Source: Chloroflexota bacterium (GTDB lineage Bacteria; Chloroflexota; UBA11872). From it: a DNA stretch of 64,000 bases. The notes below the pieces were generated by a model. It saw nothing but the letters and a program-made list of their open reading frames with translations, made no database searches and had not been told where the DNA came from. A program made the translations under genes and the position numbers. Below, piece by piece: positions 33,610 to 41,762 of the stretch; the first letter of the stretch is position 1; the number at the start of each line of letters is the position of its first letter. Location of the stretch: assembly GCA_022821905.1 (NCBI GenBank), contig JAJECS010000003.1:62001-126000 (forward strand). Reading direction: 5' to 3'.

Positions 33610-33637
33610 CGTCATTCCCGCGAAGGCGGGAATCCAT
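33610..33637. repeat. Dispersed palindromic repeat, family A copy
   Basis: Copy of the cattcccgc/gcgggaat palindrome in the gap between the convergent cupin and AstE-like genes. It differs from the 18663 copy by one base in the loop (gcgaaggc). The rest of this 160-base gap shows nothing else. Confidence 0.85.
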
Positions 33638-33711
33638 CGGCCATCCGACCTCAAGGCGCCAAAGATCCCCTGGCGATTCCATCGGCTGCCCGAGTTACGC
33701 AGTGACCAAGC

Positions 33712-34743
33712 CTAACGGGCGAGCTCTAGCCGCGGGTCGCGGTGGGCGTCCGGGCGTAGCTCGGACAGGCGGATCAGGCCCCGGTGCCAGGGGTATCCGT
33801 GCGGCACGCGCTCGGCGTTGATCGCCGGGCTGGTCCAGAAGTACTGGACCACGGCGTCTTCCGGCGCCGTATAGGTCTTGATGTGATTTCCCGCCAGGTC
33901 TTCGAGCACGCCCACCCGCTGGCCCTTGCGCACCTTCTGACCGATGCTCACTTCAGACTGCCAGTAGCCGCTCTCCAGCGATTCCATGCTCCAGCGCCGC
34001 GGACCGAGGATCGCTTGGGCCGGAACCGGCGCCGGCTCGCCATCGATCATGTCGAAGCGCTTCAGGGCGTTCGCCAGCGACTGGTACTGAAGCTCGATCT
34101 CCCCCGGATCCTGGACGCCGTTCTGTCCGATCTCCGTCCAGACGTTCGCGACCCCTTCACGCATCAGCGCAAAGGGCAAACCCTGGTCCAACTCGGAGAA
34201 CCTGTCCTGGATGTCGGCCTGGCGCGGGTCCAGGTAGGGCACCGGCATCGAACCGGCCAGCCGCCAGGTGTCCCGCCGCAGACGCTCGTTCGTCGTCGGG
34301 TCGGCAAAGGCCACCCACGGGTCGAGCGCCTGCACGTACTCGCCGGCGTGCATGTCGACGTGAAAGTCGAGGTCGCGCAGCAGATTGAAGATGCAGTCGA
34401 TCTGGAACTCGGAGTAGGTCCCCTCGGGTCGACCCGCCGGCTGGAAATGCAGCTCGCGTTCGTCAACCGGGGATAGCTGCGTCGACCGGGTGAAGAACGC
34501 CCGCGTGCTCATGATCGGGATGATGCGGACCTCGCCGCGCAGCGTCGCCGGATCGAGCTCCCGAAAGAGGCGGATGGCGCCGTGAATCCCGGCAAACTCG
34601 CCCGCGTGCATGCCCGAGGAGACGCCGAACTTCGGACCCGACCGCGCGCCGACGACCGTGCCGACGGGAATCTCCAATTCCTCGCCCGAATGGTGCACGT
34701 ACCGCTCGATCCGAGAAGTCTTGGACCCGCCGCGAGTGCTCAT
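33712..34743 (-). CDS. Succinylglutamate desuccinylase/aspartoacylase-family zinc hydrolase (active-site intact)
   Basis: A 343-aa M14-like AstE/AspA protein. The zinc ligands are His46 and Glu49 in GMHAGEF and His132 in DMHAGEY, and the catalytic Glu is Glu204 in VWTEIG. A C-terminal beta-rich domain contains GQKVRKGQRVGVLEDLAGN, a biotinyl-like turn. ATG 34743 overlaps the M20 stop by ATGA and is chosen over an upstream in-frame start at 34761. It is the last gene of a minus-strand trio with an M20 peptidase and a degenerate paralogue. It probably removes an acyl group from an amino acid; the exact substrate is unknown. Confidence 0.88.
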   Translation of the reverse strand: MSTRGGSKTSRIERYVHHSGEELEIPVGTVVGARSGPKFGVSSGMHAGEFAGIHGAIRLFRELDPATLRGEVRIIPIMSTRAFFTRSTQLSPVDERELHFQPAGRPEGTYSEFQIDCIFNLLRDLDFHVDMHAGEYVQALDPWVAFADPTTNERLRRDTWRLAGSMPVPYLDPRQADIQDRFSELDQGLPFALMREGVANVWTEIGQNGVQDPGEIELQYQSLANALKRFDMIDGEPAPVPAQAILGPRRWSMESLESGYWQSEVSIGQKVRKGQRVGVLEDLAGNHIKTYTAPEDAVVQYFWTSPAINAERVPHGYPWHRGLIRLSELRPDAHRDPRLELAR

Positions 34744-36029
34744 GCCGCCTCCCAGCCGCACCAGTCGAGGACGAACGCAATCGCCGTCTTCGTCACCGGG
34801 GCCAAATCGTTCAAGTCGAAGAACTCATCCACCGAGTGCGCCCCGCCGCCGCCGCCCGGACCGAAGAGACATCCCGGCGTTGCGCGGTTGAGGCTGTGCT
34901 GGTGCAGGTCGCAGAAGCCGGTGATCGCCACCGGCCCGAGCGGACGCCCCGTGGCGACCTGATGCGCCTCGGCCAGATGGGTCACCACGGCGTTGTCGTC
35001 GCCCATGTCCAGCGGCTCCAGGGCCAGGCCCGGAAACGTCACCTGCGGCGGATGGTCTCGCAGCCATGCGTCCTGCGCGGCGGCCTCGGCCACCGTCGCC
35101 TCGATCTCGGCCCGCGCGTCGGCCACGCTCTCGGGCGGCATGAAGCCCAACGTCGCGTCCAGCACGCACCGGGCGGCAACCGTGCCAACCCACTCGCCGC
35201 CGGTGATTCCGTAGACGTTGAAGTGGATGGGATGCTCGGTGCCGGCCCAGCGTGCCGGCACGTTCAGATTCTTGCGCGACTCGAGCTCGCGCAGCGCCCG
35301 GATCACCACCCACGCCTTCTCGATCGCGTTTACGCCGTGGGTGGCCGAGATGTACGGCACCGGTTTGCCGTGGATGGTGACGCGGAAGGCCACGTGACCG
35401 GGGTGAGCCACGATCGCGCGACCCAGGCCGGTGCCGTCGAGCATCAGCACGCCGTCGGCCTCGTAGCCCGCCGCCACCAGCGCCAGAGACCCGTTGCCGG
35501 AGCACTCCTCGTCGATGGTGGTCTCGAGAATGAGGTCGCCCTTGAGGCGCAGGCCCGCGTCCTGCAACGCCTGCACCACGAACAGCATTTCGCAGCAGCC
35601 GGCCTTGTCGTCCTGGGCGCCGCGCGCATAGAGGCGGTTGCCGTCGATCTCGCCGCCCCAGGGGTCGCGGCTCCACAGCTCGACCGGCTCCGGCGAGGTG
35701 GTGTCGACGTGCGCGTTGAGGATCAGCGACCGCCCGCCGCCGGCGCCCGGCCAGCGTCCCGCCACGTTTGGCCGGTTCTCGTAGGACCAATCGGTGGGGC
35801 TCCAGGTTGGATAGCGAGCCAGCGCTTCCGGATCGCACTCGATCATTTCCACGTCGAGACCGAGCCCATTCATACGGCGCGCCATCCACTGCTGCGCCGC
35901 CAGTTCCTCGCCGCGCGCGCTCGGAATGCGGACAAACTCTTGCAGGCTGGCGACGTGCTCGACATGGCGCCGGTCGAAGGCCTCCCAGGCCGCCGCCCGC
36001 GCGGCGACGAGGTCAAGCGTCGCGGTCAT
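34740..36029 (-). CDS. M20-family metallopeptidase (ArgE/DapE/carboxypeptidase G2 group)
   Basis: A 429-aa di-zinc hydrolase. Metal and catalytic blocks are present: NAHVDTT, GAQDDKAG, the base and ligand in DEECSGNG, and AHSVDEFF at the C-terminus, flanking the dimerisation domain. Members deacylate N-acyl amino acids or cleave dipeptides. It overlaps the upstream AstE-like paralogue by 17 bases and the downstream one by ATGA, so the three are translated together. ATG 36029 is the start. A joint role in deacylating an imported conjugate is a reasonable guess. Confidence 0.9.
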   Translation of the reverse strand: MTATLDLVAARAAAWEAFDRRHVEHVASLQEFVRIPSARGEELAAQQWMARRMNGLGLDVEMIECDPEALARYPTWSPTDWSYENRPNVAGRWPGAGGGRSLILNAHVDTTSPEPVELWSRDPWGGEIDGNRLYARGAQDDKAGCCEMLFVVQALQDAGLRLKGDLILETTIDEECSGNGSLALVAAGYEADGVLMLDGTGLGRAIVAHPGHVAFRVTIHGKPVPYISATHGVNAIEKAWVVIRALRELESRKNLNVPARWAGTEHPIHFNVYGITGGEWVGTVAARCVLDATLGFMPPESVADARAEIEATVAEAAAQDAWLRDHPPQVTFPGLALEPLDMGDDNAVVTHLAEAHQVATGRPLGPVAITGFCDLHQHSLNRATPGCLFGPGGGGGAHSVDEFFDLNDLAPVTKTAIAFVLDWCGWEAA

Positions 36030-36999
36030 CTCGACCTGCTTCCGCCACCGTGACCGTCCGAGCGAACCATGGGTCGCCGTCGGGACGACCCTCGGCGTCG
36101 ACGGCCATGCTGCTGGTGACGGCCAAGACCACGCCGTCGAACGGTGCGGTCACCTCGTGCAGTGGCTCGCCGAAGTAGTCCCAGATCTGTCCCAACACTT
36201 CACCGGCCTCAACCGGCGCGCCCGGCGTGATCGCCGGCACCCACAGTCCGGCTGCGTCGGCGACGTGGCTCCATATTCTCGGTCCGACGACCGGCAGCGG
36301 CACCGCGCGTTCCGTCGCGATACCGTCGATCACATCCAGGGCATCCAGCACGCTCAGCGAGTCATCCAGAAGGACCTCAGCGTCACCGACGACATCGGAC
36401 ACGCCGCCGCCCCCCGAAATGATGAGCGCCGCCCGGCCTCGACCCGCGATGCGACCGGCTGCACCCAGTTCGAGTGCCATTGGGTCATCCTGGTCCAGGG
36501 CAACGCGCATGTCGGCTCCAGAGGCCACGGCCATGGCCAGGGACTCAAACTGCGAGGCCGCCGGAGGAACGGCAGCCCAATGCGCGTGCAGTTCGGTCAA
36601 CTCACCGCCGCGAACGTCGATGTGAACGTCGGCGTCCGCCAGCGCCTCGGCAACGGCTTGAGCGATGCGGTCGCTCGCCGACGGCTCGCCCGCGTTCCCG
36701 GCGGCCGTAAACGCCCCGGCCACCGCACGGCCATCCAGCGGGCAGAATCGGGCGGCGCGCTGATAGAACCCCGCCACGTCCACCACCGGAACCAAGCGCA
36801 CGCGGCCCTTGGTCAGCAGCCCGGGCAGACGCTTCGCCAGCATGCGGCAGGCCGAGATGCCCGGATACGCCGTGCCGCCCAGGCCGCCCACGATGTTGAC
36901 CACCGGCCCCGGCGTCGCCGCGGAGATTTCGATCAGCGGAATCTCAGCCGACGGATGCCCGGGCACGGCAATCGTCCGAAGCTCTAGCTCAGCCGTCAT
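36013..36999 (-). CDS. AstE/AspA-fold paralogue with all zinc ligands lost (probable pseudoenzyme)
   Basis: A 328-aa protein aligning by eye along its length with the intact paralogue at 33712. GMHAGEFAG there is GLGGTAYPG here, so His becomes Gly41 and Glu becomes Ala44; HVDMHAGE becomes HIDVRGGE, so the third ligand is Arg130; the catalytic WTEIG becomes IISGG (Ser195). The fold motifs PVVNIVGGL, VDVAGFYQRA and the C-terminal biotinyl-like PGAPVEAGEVLGQIWDYFG remain, and the frame is intact with no stops. It therefore seems kept for a non-catalytic job, such as partnering its sister or binding ligand. It is the first gene of the trio. Confidence 0.8.
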   Translation of the reverse strand: MTAELELRTIAVPGHPSAEIPLIEISAATPGPVVNIVGGLGGTAYPGISACRMLAKRLPGLLTKGRVRLVPVVDVAGFYQRAARFCPLDGRAVAGAFTAAGNAGEPSASDRIAQAVAEALADADVHIDVRGGELTELHAHWAAVPPAASQFESLAMAVASGADMRVALDQDDPMALELGAAGRIAGRGRAALIISGGGGVSDVVGDAEVLLDDSLSVLDALDVIDGIATERAVPLPVVGPRIWSHVADAAGLWVPAITPGAPVEAGEVLGQIWDYFGEPLHEVTAPFDGVVLAVTSSMAVDAEGRPDGDPWFARTVTVAEAGRDDRDA

Positions 37000-37319
37000 G
37001 AATCAGCCACCTGACGCTGATCCATGCGACCAGACGAACCTGAGCGATACGAATCTCACGCGTTGGCCGGTCGGCAATGCAGGAGCATAGAGATCCCACC
37101 GGGATTGCGGCGCCGGAGTTTAGCATTCTGACAATATGGGAGATTTTGATCTGCGGACCGGAGAACGTCTGAATCGCCAAACAAATCCGGACCCCTGACC
37201 ATCGCATCACACGAAGATAATTCAATCTTAAGCGGCATATTCAATTGAATATTTCTCTAGATGTTCGAGGTGGATCTGGCCACATGCTACCATTGCGTAA
37301 ACGCGTATCGGATCAATGC
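37000..37319. promoter_or_regulatory. AT-rich divergent intergenic region with a 16-bp palindrome
   Basis: These 320 bases separate the divergent AstE-like operon and the SDR gene and are clearly AT-richer than the surroundings. A perfect 16-bp palindrome, atattcaattgaatat, occupies 37238-37253, 67 bases before the SDR ATG. It is a plausible operator for a dimeric regulator, but no regulator gene is adjacent. No gene is supported in the stretch. Confidence 0.5.
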
Positions 37320-38090
37320 ATGGTCACCTCACGGCTCGCGGGCAAGGCTGCCATCGTCACCGGCGCGGCATCGGGCATCGGGCGCGCCAGCGCCATTCGC
37401 TTTGCCCGCGAAGGCGCAAGCGTGGTGATCGCCGATATCAACGAGACCGGGGGCGAAGAGTCCGCCGACCTGATACGGCGGGAAGGCGGCGAAGCGTCGT
37501 TCAAGCATTGCGACGTGTCCGACGCGACGAATGTGCAGGCGCTCGTCGAGGAGACCCTGGCCGCCCACGGCCGGATCGACATCCTGTTCGCCAACGCCGC
37601 CTACCTCGACGAGCTCTTCGCCGTCGCCGAAACGTCCGAGGAGGTCTGGAACCGCCACATTGGCGTCACCCTCACCGGCGTTTTTCTGTGCTGCAAGTAC
37701 GTCATTCCCCACATGATTCAAGCCGGCGGCGGATCGATCCTCGCGACCTCATCGGTGGGCGGCTCGGTCGCCTTCGATCGACAGGCCGCCTACTGCACCG
37801 CCAAGGCGGGCGTTGAGATGCTGATGAAGACGATTGCGCGCGACTATGGCCGCGCCGGCATCCGCGCCAACGCCCTCGCGCCCGGCGCGGTGTATACGCC
37901 GGTGATGGAGGACGTGAAGCGCCGGAACCCCGATGGGTGGGACCAGGTCCTGCGCGACATGAGCCTGCTGGAGCGCATCTGGGCCGAGCCGGAGGACATC
38001 GCCGCCGCCGCTGCATACCTCGTCAGTGACGAAGCCGCGTTCGTCACTGGCACCGTTCTCACGGTCGACGGTGGATGGACGGCCCATTAG
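37320..38090 (+). CDS. Short-chain dehydrogenase/reductase (classical SDR)
   Basis: A 256-aa oxidoreductase. VTGAASGIGRASA is the cofactor loop, with the Asp of VVIADINE favouring NAD; then LFANAAYLDE (variant of NNAG), catalytic Ser in TSSVGGS and YCTAK. The C-terminal VTGTVLTVDGGWTAH is typical. The frame starts at 37245, but homology and family length favour ATG 37320. No clear ribosome site is seen, so it may be leaderless or use a poor site. It is divergent from the peptidase trio and could act in the same catabolism. Confidence 0.88.
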   Translation: MVTSRLAGKAAIVTGAASGIGRASAIRFAREGASVVIADINETGGEESADLIRREGGEASFKHCDVSDATNVQALVEETLAAHGRIDILFANAAYLDELFAVAETSEEVWNRHIGVTLTGVFLCCKYVIPHMIQAGGGSILATSSVGGSVAFDRQAAYCTAKAGVEMLMKTIARDYGRAGIRANALAPGAVYTPVMEDVKRRNPDGWDQVLRDMSLLERIWAEPEDIAAAAAYLVSDEAAFVTGTVLTVDGGWTAH

Positions 38091-38114
38091 CCCTGGATCC
38101 GTCGGGTCGACCCA

Positions 38115-39098
38115 CTACGCCCGCTCAAGAAAAACCTGAAGGATCCGTCCATCGGTGCGAATCATCACGCTGCCGGCGAGATCGGTGCGAAAGACCTCTG
38201 CGCCATGCGCACGGAGACGGCGCAGGGCGCCGTCCCGCGGGTGATCGAAGGCGTTGTCGCGACCGGCCGACACGACGGCGATCTGAGGGTCGACGGCATC
38301 CAGGAACTCCGCAGTCGACGAGCTGTTGGAGCCGTGGTGAGGGACCTTGAGCACGTCGGCGGGCTGAAGGACTCGGGACGCCACCAACTCCGCTTCGGCG
38401 GTCGCCTCGATGTCGCCGGTCAATAGCATCGCGGATGCCCGATATGCCAGATGCAGCACGACCGACCGATCATTGTCATCGTTCGGGGCCGGTTCCGGCG
38501 GGTTGAGCACAGACAGGTCCACCTGGGGGTGCCATGCCAGCGCGTCGCCGCGCCGGACCTGCCGAACTTCCACGCCGACATCGCGGGCGAGGGTCAGAAC
38601 ATCCCGCATCACGGGATGGCTCAGGTCGTCATCGGCGTGCACGACGGTCCCGACGGCGAACTCGCGCATGACCGTCGGTGCGCCGCCGATGTGGTCGCCG
38701 TCGGCGTGCGTCAGCACCAGGTAGTCGAGGCGATCCACGCCCAACCGTCGCAGTTGCGGCACGATTGCCGCGCCGGCGGTCCGCGCATCGGGCCCCGCGT
38801 CCACCAGCATGGCGGCGTCGTCCAACCGCAGCAGCAGGGCGTCGCCCTGGCCCACGTCCAGCGCGCGCAATTCCAGTTCGCCTGCTGCCAGCGGCGGAAG
38901 CGCGGTCGCGTCCGGACGCGCCCGGATGACGCTGGCGACCACGATCAGCAGCGCCGCCAGCAAGAGGAGCGCCGCCAGGCGAGGTCTCGCGGCCGGACCG
39001 ACGGGTGGCAATCCTGCCTGTCGCAGGCGCCCGCCAACGGATCCGGTCCATCGCCTCACCGCACGAACGAAGGCGGAGCACCGCGCGGTCAGTCGCAT
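38115..39098 (-). CDS. Membrane-anchored ComEC-like metallo-beta-lactamase-fold hydrolase
   Basis: A 327-aa protein with one N-terminal helix (about residues 41-58) and an MBL domain. DVGQGDALLLRL, VDAGPD, the metal motif THADGDHIGG, LLTGDIEATAEAEL and VPHHGSNSSS are as in the C-terminal domain of ComEC/Rec2 DNA-uptake channels, but the competence membrane channel is absent. Stand-alone forms of this domain are common, and their substrates are generally unknown. It lies convergent to the SDR and downstream of proA on the same strand, 121 bases away. Confidence 0.88.
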   Translation of the reverse strand: MRLTARCSAFVRAVRRWTGSVGGRLRQAGLPPVGPAARPRLAALLLLAALLIVVASVIRARPDATALPPLAAGELELRALDVGQGDALLLRLDDAAMLVDAGPDARTAGAAIVPQLRRLGVDRLDYLVLTHADGDHIGGAPTVMREFAVGTVVHADDDLSHPVMRDVLTLARDVGVEVRQVRRGDALAWHPQVDLSVLNPPEPAPNDDNDRSVVLHLAYRASAMLLTGDIEATAEAELVASRVLQPADVLKVPHHGSNSSSTAEFLDAVDPQIAVVSAGRDNAFDHPRDGALRRLRAHGAEVFRTDLAGSVMIRTDGRILQVFLERA

Positions 39099-39219
39099 GG
39101 CGATGGTCCGCGCCGGTCGGATCCGCCCGCTACGCGGTCACTCGTCGCTCGACCGGAAGGCGCGGCGCGTTGTGAACAACCACGCCAATCTTGCCGTCGC
39201 CGAAGCCGTCCGATAACGG

Positions 39220-40512
39220 TCAGAGCGGACGCACGTGCCCATCGCCGCGCACGACCCACTTGTACGTGGTCAGCTCGCGCAAGCCCATCGGCCCCCGAGC
39301 GTGCAGCTTCTGGGTGCTGATGCCCACCTCGGCGCCGAGTCCAAACTCGCCGCCGTCCGTGAACTGGGTGGACGCGTTCACGTACACCGCGGCGGCATCG
39401 ACCTCGTCGAGGAAGCGCTCGGCATTGGCCAGCGATCGGGTCACGATGGCCTCCGAGTGGCCGGACCCGTGCGCCTGGATGTGGCCCAACGCCTCGTCAA
39501 TGCCGTCCACGACGACCACCGACATGCGCAGGTCGAGCCATTCCGTGTCGAGATCATCGGCCTCGATATTCACAACCCGTGCGAGGCCGTCTAGCAGCGG
39601 CAGCGCTTCGGCGTCGGCGTGCATCTCGACGCTCTTGTCCGCCAGCGCCTGTCCCACCGCGGGCAAGAACTCAGCCGCCATGCTCCGGTCGACGAGCAGA
39701 GTGTCCAGCGCGTTGCAGATCGACGGCCGCCGGGTCTTGGCGTTGACCACGATGCGCTCGGCCGCCGCCAGATCGGCGCTCGCGTCCACATAGGTGTGAC
39801 ACACGCCCCAGCCGGTTTCGATCACCGGCACCGAGGCCGTCTCGGTCACGAAGTCGATCAGCCCCTGGCCGCCCCGAGGCACCACGACATCCACGCCATG
39901 GCGCGCCTGCAACAGCTCGCGCACCAACTCCCGGTCGGGGTCGGTGATGGCCTGGATGGCATCCGCCGTCACTCCCGCCGTCGCGAGCGCCTGGCGCGCC
40001 AAATGGACCAGCGCGCCGGTGCTGTGCTGGGACTCGCTGCCGCCGCGCAGAATCACCGCGTTGCCGGCCTTGAGACCCAGGGCCGAGATGTCGATGGCCA
40101 CGTTGGGACGCGACTCGAAGACAGCCCCGATCACACCCAGCGGCACCCGGCGCCGGGCCACCTCCAGGCCGTTCGGCAGGCGGCGCGCGTCGACGGACTC
40201 TCCGACCGGGTCGGGGAGGCCGATGACCGTGCCCAGCGCGTCGGCGATCCCGTCGATCCGCGCCGGCGTGAGCGTCAGGCGGTCGATGAAGGCGTCGTCC
40301 CGACCGGCGGCCCGCGCCTGCGCCACGTCCCGGGCATTCGCCGCCAGCACGTCGGTCTGCTCGGCTCGGAGCGCGGCCGCCATCGCCTCGAGGGCCTGGT
40401 TCTTGGCGTCGGCGTCCAGCTTGGCAATCTCCCGCGCGGCGCGGCGCGCCGCCGCGACCAGATCGGGGACGCTCGGCCGAACGGCGGTCGGCGCGTCAAT
40501 TGCGGCGTTGAT
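39220..40512 (-). CDS. proA: Gamma-glutamyl phosphate reductase, unusual start codon
   Basis: Second step of proline synthesis, reducing gamma-glutamyl phosphate to the semialdehyde. Landmarks are LAANARDV, LPDPVGESVDARRLPNGL, VPLGVIGAVFESRPNV, NAVILRGGSES, the catalytic Cys in RRPSICNALDTLL and HIQAHGSGHSEAI. The first ATG (40383) would cut off the conserved N-terminal helix, which is encoded in frame upstream (ARRAAREIAKLDADAKNQAL). No ATG, GTG or TTG exists there. A GAGGAGG site lies five bases before an ATC at 40512, giving 430 aa; a CTG at 40461 is the alternative. It follows proB by 20 bases. Confidence 0.9.
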   Translation of the reverse strand: MNAAIDAPTAVRPSVPDLVAAARRAAREIAKLDADAKNQALEAMAAALRAEQTDVLAANARDVAQARAAGRDDAFIDRLTLTPARIDGIADALGTVIGLPDPVGESVDARRLPNGLEVARRRVPLGVIGAVFESRPNVAIDISALGLKAGNAVILRGGSESQHSTGALVHLARQALATAGVTADAIQAITDPDRELVRELLQARHGVDVVVPRGGQGLIDFVTETASVPVIETGWGVCHTYVDASADLAAAERIVVNAKTRRPSICNALDTLLVDRSMAAEFLPAVGQALADKSVEMHADAEALPLLDGLARVVNIEADDLDTEWLDLRMSVVVVDGIDEALGHIQAHGSGHSEAIVTRSLANAERFLDEVDAAAVYVNASTQFTDGGEFGLGAEVGISTQKLHARGPMGLRELTTYKWVVRGDGHVRPL

Positions 40513-40532
40513 GACGACCTCCTCGGTCGGGC

Positions 40533-41639
40533 CTAGGCACTGTCGAGCAATACCAGGTTGTTGCGATGCACGGCTTCCGCCCCATGCTCGTAATCGAGGA
40601 TCGACGCGATCAAGTGTGACGGCCGACCCAGGATCCGCACCAAGTCGTGCGAGGCATAGTTTACGAGTCCGCGGGCGAAGACTCGTTCGTCGGGTCCGGC
40701 CACCGCCACGACGTCACCGCGGATGAAATCTCCATCGACGGCGCAAATGCCGGCGGGCAGCAGACTCCTCCCGGCATCGGTGAGCGCCTGCTTGGCGCCC
40801 CCGTCGACGCGCAAGGTGCCTCGCTCGGTGGCCGCGGAGCTGAGCCAGCGAGCTCGGCTGGTGCGGGTCACTTGTCGCGGCGCGAATCGCGTGCCGAGAC
40901 GCTCGCCAGCGGCGATGCGCGGGAGGACATCGGGCAGATTGCCGCCGGCGACGACGACCTCGATACCGTCGAAGCTGGCGCTGCGCGCCGCCTCCACCTT
41001 CGACCGGACGCCCCCCGACCCGCCGGCGCCGGCCGCTCCCGCCGCGCTGGCCAACACCTCGTCCGTCATTACATGCCCGTCCCGAATCAACTCCGCGTCC
41101 GGGTGGCGACGAGGATCACCGGTATAGAGACCGTCGGTGCCCGTGAGCAGGATCAGCAAATCGGCATCGACCAGCTGCGCGATCAGGGCCGACAACGGGT
41201 CGTTGTCGCCAAACCGCAATTCCTCCGTCGCCACCACGTCGTTTTCGTTGGCGATCGGCAACACGCCCTGATCCAGCAAGCCGGTGAGGGCGTTGCGCGC
41301 GTTGAGAAACCCGTCGCGCGTGGTCAGGTCGGCGCGGGACATCAGCGTCTGCGCCACGGTGATGTCGTGGGCCGCGAACACGGTGCCGTAGCGGGCGATG
41401 AGCGGCGCCTGTCCCACGGCGGCCAGGACCTGGCGAGTGGTGAGCTGATTGCCGCGCAGGTGGAGCCTCGCGCGCCCTGCCGCCACGGCCCCGGAAGACA
41501 CGAGCACCACCTCCGCACCATCCCGAATGAGCGATGAAATCTGCGCCGCGATCTGCTCGATGTAGCCCTCGTTGAGGCCGGCGGGCGTCGTGAGCAGCTG
41601 CGTGCCGCATTTGACGACGATGCGCTTTCGATCAGGCAT
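40533..41639 (-). CDS. proB: Glutamate 5-kinase with C-terminal PUA domain
   Basis: First step of proline synthesis. The 368-aa product begins RIVVKCGTQLL, with LVSSGAVAAGR, NENDVVATEELRFGDND and LLTGTDGLYTGDP in the amino-acid kinase domain, and a PUA domain from about residue 275 (GAKQALTDAGRSLLPAG). The frame continues to 41867 but ATG 41639 fits the family start. proB and proA form a two-gene operon, read divergently from the EF-G paralogue. Confidence 0.95.
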   Translation of the reverse strand: MPDRKRIVVKCGTQLLTTPAGLNEGYIEQIAAQISSLIRDGAEVVLVSSGAVAAGRARLHLRGNQLTTRQVLAAVGQAPLIARYGTVFAAHDITVAQTLMSRADLTTRDGFLNARNALTGLLDQGVLPIANENDVVATEELRFGDNDPLSALIAQLVDADLLILLTGTDGLYTGDPRRHPDAELIRDGHVMTDEVLASAAGAAGAGGSGGVRSKVEAARSASFDGIEVVVAGGNLPDVLPRIAAGERLGTRFAPRQVTRTSRARWLSSAATERGTLRVDGGAKQALTDAGRSLLPAGICAVDGDFIRGDVVAVAGPDERVFARGLVNYASHDLVRILGRPSHLIASILDYEHGAEAVHRNNLVLLDSA

Positions 41640-41699
41640 GGTTTTCGGGGATCCAGATCCGCCCTGCCGCTCGGGTGCGTGATTGTAGGGACTCGCCGA

Positions 41700-41705
41700 T
41701 ATAAT
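41700..41705 (+). promoter_or_regulatory. Candidate -10 box (TATAAT) of the EF-G-like gene
   Basis: A perfect TATAAT lies 58 bases before the EF-G-like ATG in an otherwise GC-rich 123-base divergent spacer. No good -35 hexamer stands 17 bases upstream; a ttgtag at 41684-41689 is too close. The site is therefore only tentative. Confidence 0.4.
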
Positions 41706-41762
41706 GGCGCTCCCCCGCGCCGCGCGCCCTGTAGCGTGCCCAGCCCGAAGGAACACACGGCC

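Noticed and set aside
38115-39098. Complete ComEC competence channel
   Set aside because: Only one TM helix and the metallo-beta-lactamase domain are present; the channel domain is absent.
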